A DNA stretch of 64,000 bases from Streptomyces sp. IMTB 2501. GTDB lineage: Bacteria; Actinomycetota; Actinomycetes; Streptomycetales; Streptomycetaceae. The DNA is taken from positions 62,001 through 126,000 of the forward strand of contig NZ_MQUS01000003.1 of assembly GCF_001953885.1 (NCBI RefSeq), written 5' to 3'. The position numbers were made by a program, and so were the translations under genes. Below, piece by piece: positions 9,095 to 17,223 of this stretch. A model generated the notes under the pieces. That model ran no database searches. It was not told where the DNA came from and saw nothing but the letters and a program-made list of their open reading frames with translations. The first letter of the stretch is position 1, and every line of letters starts with the position of its first letter.

Positions 9095-10657
9095 TCAGCC
9101 CAGCGCGGATACGGCCCCCCTGAGCACCAATCCGGCACCCAGGGCCATGACGACCAGCGCGGACACGAGCGGCACCGACCGGCGTACCAGCGTGGCCACC
9201 GGATGGGCGGTCCAGCGCGGACGCCGCTCCAGCACCCGGGTCACCCCCGAGCCCAGCCGGACCACGGCGAACCCGGCCGCCGTGAGCGTCAGCGCGAGCC
9301 CGGCACCGTAGGCCACGACGAGCAGCAGCCCGAACCAGGCCTTCCCGAGCGCGGCGGCACCGACGAGGACGACCACGGCGGACGGACTGGGCACGAGCCC
9401 ACCGGCGAACCCGAGCAGGATCGTGCCGCGGAGGGTGGGGGCGGCGGGGTGGGTGTGGGTGTGACCGCCATGGGTGTGTGCGCCACCGTGGTGCTCGCCA
9501 TGGGTGTGCCCACCATGGTCGTGTTCACCATGGGTGTGCTCGCCATGGTCGTGTTCACCATGGGTGTGCTCGCCATGGTCGTGTTCACCATGGGTGTGCT
9601 CGCCATGGGTGTGCTCGCCATGGTGAACGGGGTGATGGTGGCGGGCGGACCACACCCTTCGTACGAGGCCGGCGCCGGTCGCGAGGACCAGTGCGCCGCC
9701 GGCGATGCCCAGCCAGGCGATCACCGAGGGCGTGGCGGCGGAACCGGCCGTGACGAGCAGGCCCAGAGCGACCACGCCGAGGGTGTGGGTCACCGTGACC
9801 GAGGCCGCCAGCGGCAGCACGTCCCGGGGCCGGGCCCGGCCCCCGCGCGCCGCCGCGGCCGCGGCCATCAGGGTCTTGCCGTGGCCCGGCGCGAGCGCGT
9901 GCAGCGCGCCGAGCACGACCGCGATGAGCAGCGCGAGCGCGGCGAAGCCGACGGTGAGGTCATGGCGGGCCACGAGGTCGTCCAGCGCACGGGTCCAGCG
10001 GTCGGCGCCGCGCGGCAGGACGGCGGCTCCCGGTTCCGCCCGCGGCTCCTCGGTGAGGGCCGGACCGCCGGGGCGCAGCCGTACGGAGGCGGCGGTGGTG
10101 TCGGCCGGGGAGGACAGCAAGTCCCTCGGATATGTGGTCAGTTCGTGCGAGACCGACGTCCTCGGTACGTCCGTCGCGGTGAGCGTCATACGGTCGCCGC
10201 GCGCGGTGATCTCCCGCCAGCCGGGCCCGGACCAGTTCGTCGCGCTGCGAAAGCCGAGGGCGACCGAGCCGGCCCGGGGAAGCGGCGCCGTCCAACGGCA
10301 CTCCACCCGCAGGGTGTTGAGACCCGCCTGCCCGGGGCGCAGGGCGGCCCGGCTGTCCCGCACGGTGAGGGGGACCTTACGACCGTTCACGGTCGCCTCG
10401 CTGCCCCGGGCGGCCTGCGCGCAGCGCTGCCGGGCCCACTCCGCCGTGCCCAGCCGCGCCATGTCCGGCTTGGCCTGGGTCGCCGGAATCTCGGCCAGGT
10501 CCTCGACATGGTCGACCCGTAGCCGGCCGGGCGCGGCGACGAGGCCGTCGTACCGGTTGACGGTGAAGTTGCCGAGGGGATGCGCGCTCGCCCCGGTGGC
10601 GGGCAGGAGCACGAGGGCGCACACGGCGCCGAGGACGAACGCGGGACGCAGCCTCAC
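9095..10657 (-). CDS. NicO/HupE-type metal transporter with extracytoplasmic N-domain
   Basis: 520 aa. A signal sequence ends at SAHPLGNFTVN, the start of a soluble extracytoplasmic domain (about 25-230) typical of actinobacterial HupE/UreJ-type proteins. The membrane part follows with HALAPGHGKTLMAA, the NicO-type His motif, and GFAGGLVPSPSAVVV. A cytoplasmic or external loop at about 340-400 is a His/Gly/Asp repeat (HTHGEHDHGE) suited to binding Ni, Co or Zn. The GTG start overlaps the stop of the TPR gene (GTGA), so the two are coupled. Direction and metal of transport are not determinable; nickel/cobalt is the family norm. Confidence 0.85.
   Translation of the reverse strand: MRLRPAFVLGAVCALVLLPATGASAHPLGNFTVNRYDGLVAAPGRLRVDHVEDLAEIPATQAKPDMARLGTAEWARQRCAQAARGSEATVNGRKVPLTVRDSRAALRPGQAGLNTLRVECRWTAPLPRAGSVALGFRSATNWSGPGWREITARGDRMTLTATDVPRTSVSHELTTYPRDLLSSPADTTAASVRLRPGGPALTEEPRAEPGAAVLPRGADRWTRALDDLVARHDLTVGFAALALLIAVVLGALHALAPGHGKTLMAAAAAARGGRARPRDVLPLAASVTVTHTLGVVALGLLVTAGSAATPSVIAWLGIAGGALVLATGAGLVRRVWSARHHHPVHHGEHTHGEHTHGEHDHGEHTHGEHDHGEHTHGEHDHGGHTHGEHHGGAHTHGGHTHTHPAAPTLRGTILLGFAGGLVPSPSAVVVLVGAAALGKAWFGLLLVVAYGAGLALTLTAAGFAVVRLGSGVTRVLERRPRWTAHPVATLVRRSVPLVSALVVMALGAGLVLRGAVSALG
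9511..9600. repeat. Three tandem 30-bp units encoding the His-rich loop
   Basis: Three head-to-tail 30-bp copies at 9511-9540, 9541-9570 and 9571-9600 differ at one position in the first copy. A partial copy continues to about 9622. Each unit encodes ten residues of the HTHGEHDHGE type on the minus strand. The 30-nt length keeps frame, so slippage would change loop length without breaking the gene. Confidence 0.9.
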
Positions 10658-12129
10658 TTCGCGGCCTCCAGCGCCTTACGGGCCCGGGCGACGCCCAAGG
10701 GGGAGAAGCCCGGGTTCAGCTTCAGAGCCGAGGTCAGCGAGGCGCGGCCCGCCGTCCGGTGGCCCGTGGCCAGCTCGATCATGCCGCGGTGGTACAGGAA
10801 GGCGGCGTTTCGGTAACCGGTGGCGGTGGCCCGGCGGGCGTATGCCAGGGCCTCCGTGTCACGGCCGTTGACGTGCAGCGCCCAGGCCAGCGCGTCCGCG
10901 GTGTGCACGGTGTGCCGCCGGGCCCATTCGGCGCGGGCCGCGCGCAGGGCGGCCCCCTTGTCGCCGTGGTCGGCGGCGGCCAGCGCGGTGTCGAGGTCGG
11001 CGTTGACGCCGTTGGCGCGGGCCAGAGTGATCCAGGTGTCCACGAGGGCGTACTGCCGCCGTGCCCTGGCCCGGTCGCCGGCCGCGCCCCGCGCCTCGTA
11101 CAGCTCGCCCAGCTCGACGAGTGGGCCGGGCAGCGGATAACGGGACACCACCGTCTCCATCCCCTTGATCGCCGCCGCGCGGTCGCCGCTCGCCGCCTGC
11201 GCCCTTGCCCGGCCCTCCAGCGCCGGGAGGTAGGTGTCGTCGGCGGCGAGGGCACGGGCGTAGGAGGCGAGAGCGGTTCTGTAGTCGCCCTGGTTCCAGG
11301 CGAGTTGGCCGAGCTGGGCGGCCACGTACGCGATGTCGCCCGGCGAAGCCGCACTCGCCAGGGCCTGCTGCAGGACCCGGCGTGCCGTCGTCACGTCGCC
11401 GCGCAGCTCGTGCACGTACGCGTACCGCGTGAAAACGGGTACGCCCGGCTTGCGGGCGTCGGCGGTCTCGGCGGCCTTGGCCGCCTCGGCGTACCGGCCG
11501 AGTTCGACCAGGGCGTCGATACGGGAGGACAGGGCGCGCTCGCTGTACGGGTTCTGCCGCAGCGCCGCGTCCGCGTAGGTCAGGGCGCCGGTGAAGTCGT
11601 GCCGGGCGGCGGCGAGGGCGGCGCGGCCGGCCAGCGCCTGGTCGCTGTCCGGGGCCAGCGACAGGGACCGCTTCAGCGCCTGCTCCGCCTGCGGGTAGCG
11701 GCCGGGGTCGCCGTTGGTCCGCGCCTGCTCGACGTAGGCCAGGCCCAGGGTGGCCCAGCTGCCGGAGTCGTTGGGCTGGGTGCGCAGATGCGCCTGGAGC
11801 GCGGCGACCGAGGCGTCCAGGTTGCCGCCGCCCAGCACACCGGGGTCCACGGCACTGGAGGCGACCGGAACCTGGTCCGGCGCCCGACTCGCACCGACGG
11901 CGATCGCCCCACCGGTCAGCGCGACGGCCAACAGGGCCGCACACCCGGCGAGTCGCCCGGCCCGCCAGCGCCGCCCCGCGGCGGCGAACCGCCGGAAGGC
12001 GGCCACGCGAGTGTCGGAGGCGCAGGGTCCTTCAGAGCCCGGCGCCGTCCCGGTCGGCGGTGCCGTCCCGTCATGCTCCGGGTGCACCTGCCGCTCGTCC
12101 GCCTCGTCGTCGTTCGTACGCGGAGACAT
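10654..12129 (-). CDS. Membrane-anchored tetratricopeptide-repeat protein
   Basis: 491 aa from the ATG at 12129, with GAGGAG just upstream; the longer frame to 12288 lacks support. The N-terminal tail is acidic. One transmembrane helix (AGRLAGCAALLAVALTGGAIAV) is followed by repeated TPR-like helix pairs, for example SWATLGLAYVEQAR, ALAGRAALAAARHDFTGAL and AFLYHRGMIELATGHRTAG. TPR domains mediate protein-protein contacts, here probably outside the membrane. The gene lies between the DUF4331 gene and the transporter and is translationally coupled to the latter, so it may be an assembly partner. No enzymatic motif is seen. Confidence 0.82.
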   Translation of the reverse strand: MSPRTNDDEADERQVHPEHDGTAPPTGTAPGSEGPCASDTRVAAFRRFAAAGRRWRAGRLAGCAALLAVALTGGAIAVGASRAPDQVPVASSAVDPGVLGGGNLDASVAALQAHLRTQPNDSGSWATLGLAYVEQARTNGDPGRYPQAEQALKRSLSLAPDSDQALAGRAALAAARHDFTGALTYADAALRQNPYSERALSSRIDALVELGRYAEAAKAAETADARKPGVPVFTRYAYVHELRGDVTTARRVLQQALASAASPGDIAYVAAQLGQLAWNQGDYRTALASYARALAADDTYLPALEGRARAQAASGDRAAAIKGMETVVSRYPLPGPLVELGELYEARGAAGDRARARRQYALVDTWITLARANGVNADLDTALAAADHGDKGAALRAARAEWARRHTVHTADALAWALHVNGRDTEALAYARRATATGYRNAAFLYHRGMIELATGHRTAGRASLTSALKLNPGFSPLGVARARKALEAAK

Positions 12130-12238
12130 GGCCTCTCCTCGGTCGCCTGCTACTGGTCGGAAGGGGAAGGCGCGGCCCGCCGTGGGGGAGGGGAAGGTAC
12201 GGGCCGCGCCGGTCTGGGGTGGGGGCGGGGTTGGGGCC

Positions 12239-12362
12239 TGTCCGACGATTCGCGTCTGTCCCGCGACGCCTGGCACGCGCTCCCCCACGCTCGGCTTCGC
12301 TCGCGCGGGGAGCCCCCATCGCCGCGGGGCCCGCCCTCCGGGCGGACGGGAATCGTCGGACT
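12239..12362. repeat. Long inverted repeat enclosing a palindromic Streptomyces repeat
   Basis: GTCCGACGATTC at 12239-12250 and its exact complement GAATCGTCGGAC at 12350-12361 bracket about 100 bases. The enclosed stretch at about 12276-12321 is a palindromic element. It starts CGCTCCCCCACGCTCG and ends CCCCCATCG. A second copy of that element occurs at 23174-23218 inside hmgA. The structure lies between the DUF4331 and TPR genes and may act as a transcript attenuator or processing site. Confidence 0.7.
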
Positions 12363-12366
12363 GGCT

Positions 12367-13923
12367 CTAGTACGGGCGGCGGATGCGGCGGCGCCACCAG
12401 CCCACGGCGGTGCCGAGCAGCAGGATCCCGGCCGCGCCCGAGGCCGCCGACGCGGCGATCAGCACCGTGTTGCCGGAACCGCCCGAGCCGGAGCCGGCCG
12501 GCTGGAGGGCGTCACCGAGCTGGCTGCGCACGTCCGTGCCCGCGGTCGTGCCCTTGGCGAGCGGGCCGTGCGAACCGGAGTCGGGTTCGGCGACGTACGG
12601 GAAGGACTTCTCGAAGGTCCCGTCGGCCTTGTCGACCCCGTCGCTCAGGCCGGTCTTCTGGCCGACCAGTGCGCCCTCCATCACCTGGAGCGCCTCGTCC
12701 ACCACGTCGTCGGTGAGACGACGGCCGTTCGGGAAGCCCGCTTTGTCCCCGTCCAGGACGCCGAGCCGCTTGGGATGCATGCTCGGCTTGATCGAGGTGT
12801 TCAGGCGCAGTTCCTCCGAAGGACGCACGTTCGGCGGCTGGTTGAGGCCCTTCACGCCCTTCAGGAACACGTCGACCAGGTCGTTGCGGGGCTCACTGGG
12901 CGCCTTGATCTTGTAGATCGACTCGATGAGCTTGGGCAGCTCGGGGTTGGTGACGTTCTTCAGGAACTGGGCGTCGTAGGCGGGTTGGGACGCGTTGAAC
13001 TTGTCCTTGTCCTTCTGCGGGTTCACGACCTCGTTGACCAGCGGGTTGCCCAGCCGCGAGACCTGGGTGTAGTAGCCCTGGGCGTTGCGGCGCTGGGTGG
13101 TGGACCAGATGCCGACGACCGGCTGCTTCGACGACTCGCGGATCAGGTCGTTGGGCACCTGGAGGGCGATGGTGTTGACGTTGTAGCCCTTGAGGGTGTC
13201 GTTGCCGACCTCGCTGAGGTTGCCGCCGTACAGCAGGTCGAAGACGCGCAGGTCGGCGAAGAACGGGTCGGCCGCCTGCCCGGCGAAGGTCGTGGCGCCG
13301 CCCGCCGTCTTGTACAAGGCCTGCGCGCGCAGCTTGCCGTAGTCCGGCATGGACGCCTTGCCGACGTCCGACGGCGCGACCGGCACCTTGTCCGCGACCC
13401 TGGTCCTGTACACCTCGCGCCCGTGCTTCAGCCGGATCAGATCGATGTCGTACGTCTGCGTGATGTTGAGGTTGGGGTCGTCGAGGCTCTTCACGACGCC
13501 CGTGTTGTACAGGAACGTGTTGCCGTTCCTCGTGTGCGTCTTGAAGGTGTAGCGGAACAACAGGTCGTCCTGCGCGTCACCGTTGCTGTCGATGTGGATG
13601 TCGTACTGGGCGTCGTCGGCGAACGTGTAGAAGTTCGGTCCGCCCGCCGGTTCCTCGAACGGGATCCAGTTGGCCACGATCGTCGTCGTGTCGGGCTTGT
13701 CCGGGCTGGCGAACGCGTACAGGTCGGTGTTGTCGTACTGCGGCGTCCCCGAGATCAGCGGGGCCTCCCGGTGGGAGGAGGCGGAGGCCGCCTGGGGTGC
13801 CAGCGCGGTGACGCCGGCGGCGGTGAGCGCTCCGGCGGCCACCGCCCCGCAGATGAGCGTGACCAGGCCGGTGCGTCCCGGGCCGCGCCCGGAGAAGGGA
13901 CCCCTGGAGAAGAGAGGTGTCAT
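12367..13923 (-). CDS. DUF4331 family surface-exposed protein
   Basis: 518 aa. Start is the ATG at 13923 with GAGGA upstream; an in-frame ATG at 14019 would add 32 residues before the signal peptide. The signal sequence ends at PQAASASSHREAP, and SHREAP is the family's N-terminal signature. A beta-rich domain rich in Asp and Asn follows, with repeated motifs such as YDNTDLYAFASPD and DAQYDIHIDSNGD. The C-terminus has a Gly/Ser linker, a helix (NTVLIAASAASGAAGILLLGTAV) and a basic tail, as in membrane- or wall-retained proteins. No activity is established for the family. It is the first gene of the minus-strand trio, divergent from the sigma factor. Confidence 0.85.
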   Translation of the reverse strand: MTPLFSRGPFSGRGPGRTGLVTLICGAVAAGALTAAGVTALAPQAASASSHREAPLISGTPQYDNTDLYAFASPDKPDTTTIVANWIPFEEPAGGPNFYTFADDAQYDIHIDSNGDAQDDLLFRYTFKTHTRNGNTFLYNTGVVKSLDDPNLNITQTYDIDLIRLKHGREVYRTRVADKVPVAPSDVGKASMPDYGKLRAQALYKTAGGATTFAGQAADPFFADLRVFDLLYGGNLSEVGNDTLKGYNVNTIALQVPNDLIRESSKQPVVGIWSTTQRRNAQGYYTQVSRLGNPLVNEVVNPQKDKDKFNASQPAYDAQFLKNVTNPELPKLIESIYKIKAPSEPRNDLVDVFLKGVKGLNQPPNVRPSEELRLNTSIKPSMHPKRLGVLDGDKAGFPNGRRLTDDVVDEALQVMEGALVGQKTGLSDGVDKADGTFEKSFPYVAEPDSGSHGPLAKGTTAGTDVRSQLGDALQPAGSGSGGSGNTVLIAASAASGAAGILLLGTAVGWWRRRIRRPY

Positions 13924-14013
13924 GCCGTCCGTCCTCAGTGCCGACTTGCCTCTGACGGACGGGTCTTCGGAGCCGGCCGGCCGCTCGGATTGGTCGGCCG
14001 GAGAAAAACTTTT

Positions 14014-14023
14014 GGACATGTCC
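14014..14023. promoter_or_regulatory. Palindrome in the divergent DUF4331/sigma intergenic region
   Basis: A perfect 10-bp palindrome, GGACATGTCC, lies in the 210-base region between the DUF4331 gene (minus) and the sigma gene (plus). It could be part of a divergent promoter or operator. An ECF -35/-10 pair could not be assigned by eye. Confidence 0.3.
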
Positions 14024-14133
14024 CGACCCGCGTTTTCGGCCCGCTGATCCGTATCACCGGCCGGAGGTGTGCGTTCGTGCGGATGCGTGGAGTGCGCGGA
14101 GGGGCCGGATGCGGCCACGGAGAGGGGGCCCGC

Positions 14134-14676
14134 ATGCAGGCGGACGAGCTGCTGGTGCTCGTCGCGGGCGGCGACCAGAGAGCGTTCGAGGACCTGTACG
14201 CACTGGTGTCCGGGCCGGTGTACGGGCTCGTCCGGCGGGTGGTGCGCGACCCCGCCCAGTCCGAGGAGGTCGCCCAGGAGGTGCTGCTGGAGATGTGGCG
14301 TTCGGCCGCCCGGTTCGACCCCGGCCGGGGCAGCGCGCTGTCCTGGATCCTCACCCTCGCCCACCGCCGTGCCGTGGACCGGGTGCGCAGCGCCCGCGCG
14401 GCCGGCGAACGCGAGCAGCGGGAGGCCCTGCGCGCCGGGGAGCCCGCCTTCGACCAGGTCGCCGAGGAGGTCGAGGCCGGTCTGGAACGCGAATGGGTGC
14501 GCCGCTGTCTGCACCGGCTCACGGCCCTGCAACGCCAGTCCGTGACCCTCGCCTACTACGACGGCTACACCTACCGTGAGGTGGCGGAGCGGCTCGCGCT
14601 GCCGCTGGGCACGGTCAAGACACGGATGCGCGACGGACTCACCCGGCTGCGCGAGTGCCTGGGAGGAGCGGCATGA
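14134..14676 (+). CDS. sigK: ECF RNA polymerase sigma factor, SigK-like
   Basis: 180 aa. Region 2 runs from AFEDLYALVSGPVYGLV through EEVAQEVLLEMWRSAARFDPGRGSALSWILTLAHRRAVDRVRS. Region 4 is LTALQRQSVTLAYYDGYTYREVAERLALPLGTVKTRMRDGL, a helix-turn-helix. The ATG at 14134 has GGAGAGGGGG upstream; an in-frame ATG at 14083 is the alternative. The downstream anti-sigma gene overlaps by 4 nt. The family directs transcription of stress or envelope genes and is held inactive by its membrane anti-sigma factor. The divergent DUF4331-TPR-transporter operon is the obvious candidate target. Confidence 0.9.
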   Translation: MQADELLVLVAGGDQRAFEDLYALVSGPVYGLVRRVVRDPAQSEEVAQEVLLEMWRSAARFDPGRGSALSWILTLAHRRAVDRVRSARAAGEREQREALRAGEPAFDQVAEEVEAGLEREWVRRCLHRLTALQRQSVTLAYYDGYTYREVAERLALPLGTVKTRMRDGLTRLRECLGGAA

Positions 14677-15497
14677 GCATCCTGGGCAGGCTGCTGCGCC
14701 GCGAGGACCCGCACTCCCTCGCCGCGCCCTACGCGCTCGACGCCCTCGAACCGGACGAGCGGCGCCGCTTCGAGAAACATCTGCGGGGCTGCGACCGCTG
14801 TGCCGCCGAGGTGCGGGAGCTGGCCGAGGACGCCGTGCGCCTCGCCTGGTCCACGGCGGCCCCGCCGCCCGCCGCCCTGCGCGAGCGGGTGCTGGCCGCC
14901 GTGCGCACCACCGCGCAGGACCAGGCCCCGGACCGGACGCCGGCCCGGGAGCGCACGCCCCAGCTGCCGCCGCACGTCTGGGGCACCCAGCCCCCGCCGC
15001 GACGCACCCGTACGCCCCGCACGCGCCCGCTCTTCGTGCCGTTCGCCACGGCCACCGCGGCGGCGGCCCTCGTCGTCGCCTCCCTCTTCGCCGTCCAGGC
15101 GCACCGCACCCAGGACCGGCTCGACGCCGAGCGGTCCCGGGCACGTGAGATCGCCCACGTTCTGGCCGCGCCCGACGCCCGCACCGTCACCAGCGAGGAC
15201 GCGCGGGGCCGCGGTATCGGAGTGATCGCTTCCGCCTCGCAGCGGGAAGCCGTCGTCACCCTCAGCGGATACGGCACCCCGCCCGACGGCCGCGTCCGCC
15301 AGCTCTGGCTCATGCGCCCCCGCGTGCAACCGCGCTCCCTCGGGCTCTTCGCGGGCGACACGCCCTTGGTCGCGAAGGGTCTGGACTCCTCCTCGACGTC
15401 ACTCGCCGTAACCGTCGAGCCTGATGGCGGCTCAGCGCAGCCCACCGGCCAGCCCATTGTCCAACTCACCCTGAAATCGGTCGGATTCGGAGAGTAG
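14673..15497 (+). CDS. RskA-type zinc-binding membrane anti-sigma factor
   Basis: 274 aa, ATG overlapping the sigma stop (ATGA). The N-terminal ZAS-like anti-sigma domain has H-x3-C-x2-C at His36, Cys40 and Cys43 (HLRGCDRC). A Pro/Arg linker is followed by a single helix (LFVPFATATAAAALVVASLFAV) and an extracytoplasmic RskA C-domain (ITLSGYG-like VVTLSGYGTPPDGRVRQLWLM). Known members bind the cognate sigma factor and release it after regulated proteolysis. The overlap with the sigma gene gives stoichiometric expression. Confidence 0.9.
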   Translation: MSILGRLLRREDPHSLAAPYALDALEPDERRRFEKHLRGCDRCAAEVRELAEDAVRLAWSTAAPPPAALRERVLAAVRTTAQDQAPDRTPARERTPQLPPHVWGTQPPPRRTRTPRTRPLFVPFATATAAAALVVASLFAVQAHRTQDRLDAERSRAREIAHVLAAPDARTVTSEDARGRGIGVIASASQREAVVTLSGYGTPPDGRVRQLWLMRPRVQPRSLGLFAGDTPLVAKGLDSSSTSLAVTVEPDGGSAQPTGQPIVQLTLKSVGFGE

Positions 15498-15623
15498 TCA
15501 AAGTGGGACGGTCAACAGCCTTATGGAGAAGGTGAATCCTGTGCCCGAGATACCCGCGTGCCCCGGTGGGGCGATAGGGTTACCCTGCCCGGGCCGGGTG
15601 GACTCGTACGGGTGGGGAGTGAC

Positions 15624-15893
15624 ATGGATCAGATAACAATGCGCAGCAGGGCCAGGGTCCCTGCGATCACCTGCGGGAGCAGCGCGACCAGTTCGCGTCT
15701 GGACCGCCATCTCTCGGTGCTGGCGGGCCCCGCCATACCGCAGCGGGAGACGGTCGAGGCGACCTCGCTGATGCGCGAGCTGACGGCGCGTGACACCGCA
15801 CACCAGCGCAGTGACCGGGGCAGGCGGGTCAGCCGCGTCTCCCTGTTCGCACCGCTGCGCCGACTGCGGCGCTCGCTGTTCGGCGGCCACTGA
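15624..15893 (+). CDS. Small conserved Streptomyces protein
   Basis: 89 aa from an ATG preceded by GGGGAG. The protein is basic and ends in RVSRVSLFAPLRRLRRSLFGGH, an amphipathic Arg-rich tail. The middle, RLDHRHLS-like SSRLDRHLSVLAGPAIPQRETVEATSLMRELTARD, looks like a conserved actinomycete family the author recognises only by pattern. No function is known. The longer frame from 15558 lacks a ribosome-binding site. Confidence 0.65.
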   Translation: MDQITMRSRARVPAITCGSSATSSRLDRHLSVLAGPAIPQRETVEATSLMRELTARDTAHQRSDRGRRVSRVSLFAPLRRLRRSLFGGH

Positions 15894-15907
15894 ACGGCCA
15901 CTGAGCA

Positions 15908-15928
15908 GCCGTCGACCCGGTCGACGGC
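15908..15928. terminator. Hairpin between convergent genes
   Basis: A perfect 10-bp stem, GCCGTCGACC and GGTCGACGGC, with a 1-nt centre, sits between the small plus-strand gene and the CoA-transferase gene end. It can act as a bidirectional Streptomyces-type terminator without a U tract. Confidence 0.6.
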
Positions 15929-15957
15929 CCCCCAGGAGTCCTCCGGGGTGCCCGTGC

Positions 15958-17154
15958 TCAGGCCGCCGCACCGTCCTGGCGCATCGCTGCGATCTCGTCG
16001 TCCGTCATCCCCACGGCACGCAGCAGCGCCCCGGTGTGCTGTCCGAGCGCGGGCACATCACCCATCCGCGCCTCGTCCCCGCCCGGCAGTGTGATGGGAG
16101 GCAGCAGCGCCTGCAACGGTCCGACCGGCGACCCCACCGCACGCCACCGCTCCCGGGCCGCGAGCTGCGGATGCGCGGCCAGTTCGTGCAGATCCCGCAG
16201 CCGGGCACAGGCGATGCCCGCCTTCTCCAGCCGGTTCAGTGCCTCCTCGGCATCCAGCGCCCCGAGCGCCCGTGCCACCAGCTCGTCCGTCTTCTCCCGG
16301 TTCGCGACCCGTGACGCGTTCGTCGCATACGCCGGATCTGTCCCCAATTCCGGGCGTCCTATGACCTGTTCGGCCAGCCGCCGCCACTCCCGGTCGTTCT
16401 GCACGGACAGCAGCACCCGCCCGCCGTCCGCCGTCGGATAGGCGTCGTACGGCGCGATGACGGCGTGCGCGAGGCCCGTGCGCGCCGGGGGCTCACCCCC
16501 ATGCATCGCATGGTGCAGCGGATGCCCCAGCCACTCGGCGAGCGCCTCCAGCATCGACACCTCCACCGGCCCGCCCCGCCCGGTCGTCCCGCGCCGCACG
16601 AGAGCCGCCAGGACACCCGAGAACGCGTACATGGCCGCCGCGATGTCCGCCGCCGGAACCCCCGCCTTCACCGGCTGCTCCGGCGTCCCGGTCACCGACA
16701 CGAGACCCGCCTCGCACTGCACGAGCATGTCGTACGCCCGCCTGTCCGCGTACGGCCCGAAGGAGCCGTATCCGGAGATGTCCACGGCGATCAGCCGCGG
16801 ATGCGCCGCGCACAGCGTGGCCGCGTCAAGGCCGAGCCGGGCCGCCGCCCCGTGCGCCAGGTTCTGCACGAACACGTCCGCGTCCGCGATCAGCCGCCGC
16901 ACGGCCTCCAGGGCGCGCGGGTCCTTCAGGTCCAGTGCGAGGGACTCCTTGCCGCGGTTGCACCACACGAAGTGCGAGGCGAGACCGCGGGCCGCCGTGT
17001 CGTAGCCGCGCGCGAAGTCGCCGCCGTCGACCCGCTCCACCTTGATGACCCGGGCGCCCAGGTCGGCGAGCTGCCGGGTCGCGAAGGGAGCGGACACGGC
17101 CTGTTCGACGGCGACGACGGTGATGCCCGCAAGAGGCAGGGGCTGCTTGTCCAT
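15958..17154 (-). CDS. CaiB/BaiF family (type III) CoA-transferase
   Basis: 398 aa from the ATG at 17154, preceded by AGGTG; an in-frame ATG at 17178 is possible. Typical family sequence includes LAGITVVAVEQAVSAPFATRQLADLGARVIKVERVDGGDFAR. It also has ESLALDLKDPRA, a catalytic-Asp region in RRAYDMLVQCEAGL, and GRGGPVEVSMLEA. The family moves CoA between carboxylic acids through a mixed anhydride on Asp. The gene follows the DrrAB-type exporter by 69 nt on the same strand, so it may be cotranscribed. The substrate is not inferable. Confidence 0.9.
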   Translation of the reverse strand: MDKQPLPLAGITVVAVEQAVSAPFATRQLADLGARVIKVERVDGGDFARGYDTAARGLASHFVWCNRGKESLALDLKDPRALEAVRRLIADADVFVQNLAHGAAARLGLDAATLCAAHPRLIAVDISGYGSFGPYADRRAYDMLVQCEAGLVSVTGTPEQPVKAGVPAADIAAAMYAFSGVLAALVRRGTTGRGGPVEVSMLEALAEWLGHPLHHAMHGGEPPARTGLAHAVIAPYDAYPTADGGRVLLSVQNDREWRRLAEQVIGRPELGTDPAYATNASRVANREKTDELVARALGALDAEEALNRLEKAGIACARLRDLHELAAHPQLAARERWRAVGSPVGPLQALLPPITLPGGDEARMGDVPALGQHTGALLRAVGMTDDEIAAMRQDGAAA

Positions 17155-17223
17155 GGGCTGACACCTGGGCTGATCCATGCAGGGATCATGCCCCTGAGCG
17201 GCGGTTTTGTCAGCAGTGCGGAT

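Noticed and set aside
9511-9622. Tandem 30-bp repeats as a CRISPR array
   Set aside because: No spacers between units and the repeat is inside a coding frame; no cas genes seen.
10759-14133. Long plus-strand frame leading into the sigma factor
   Set aside because: Only the last 180 codons match a sigma factor; the upstream part is the shadow of the TPR and DUF4331 genes.
13924-15144. Minus-strand extension of the DUF4331 gene to 925 codons
   Set aside because: The extra N-terminus lies opposite the sigma/anti-sigma genes and precedes a clear signal peptide.
15498-15971. 157-codon minus-strand frame opposite the small conserved gene
   Set aside because: No ribosome-binding site or domain; the plus-strand gene is better supported.
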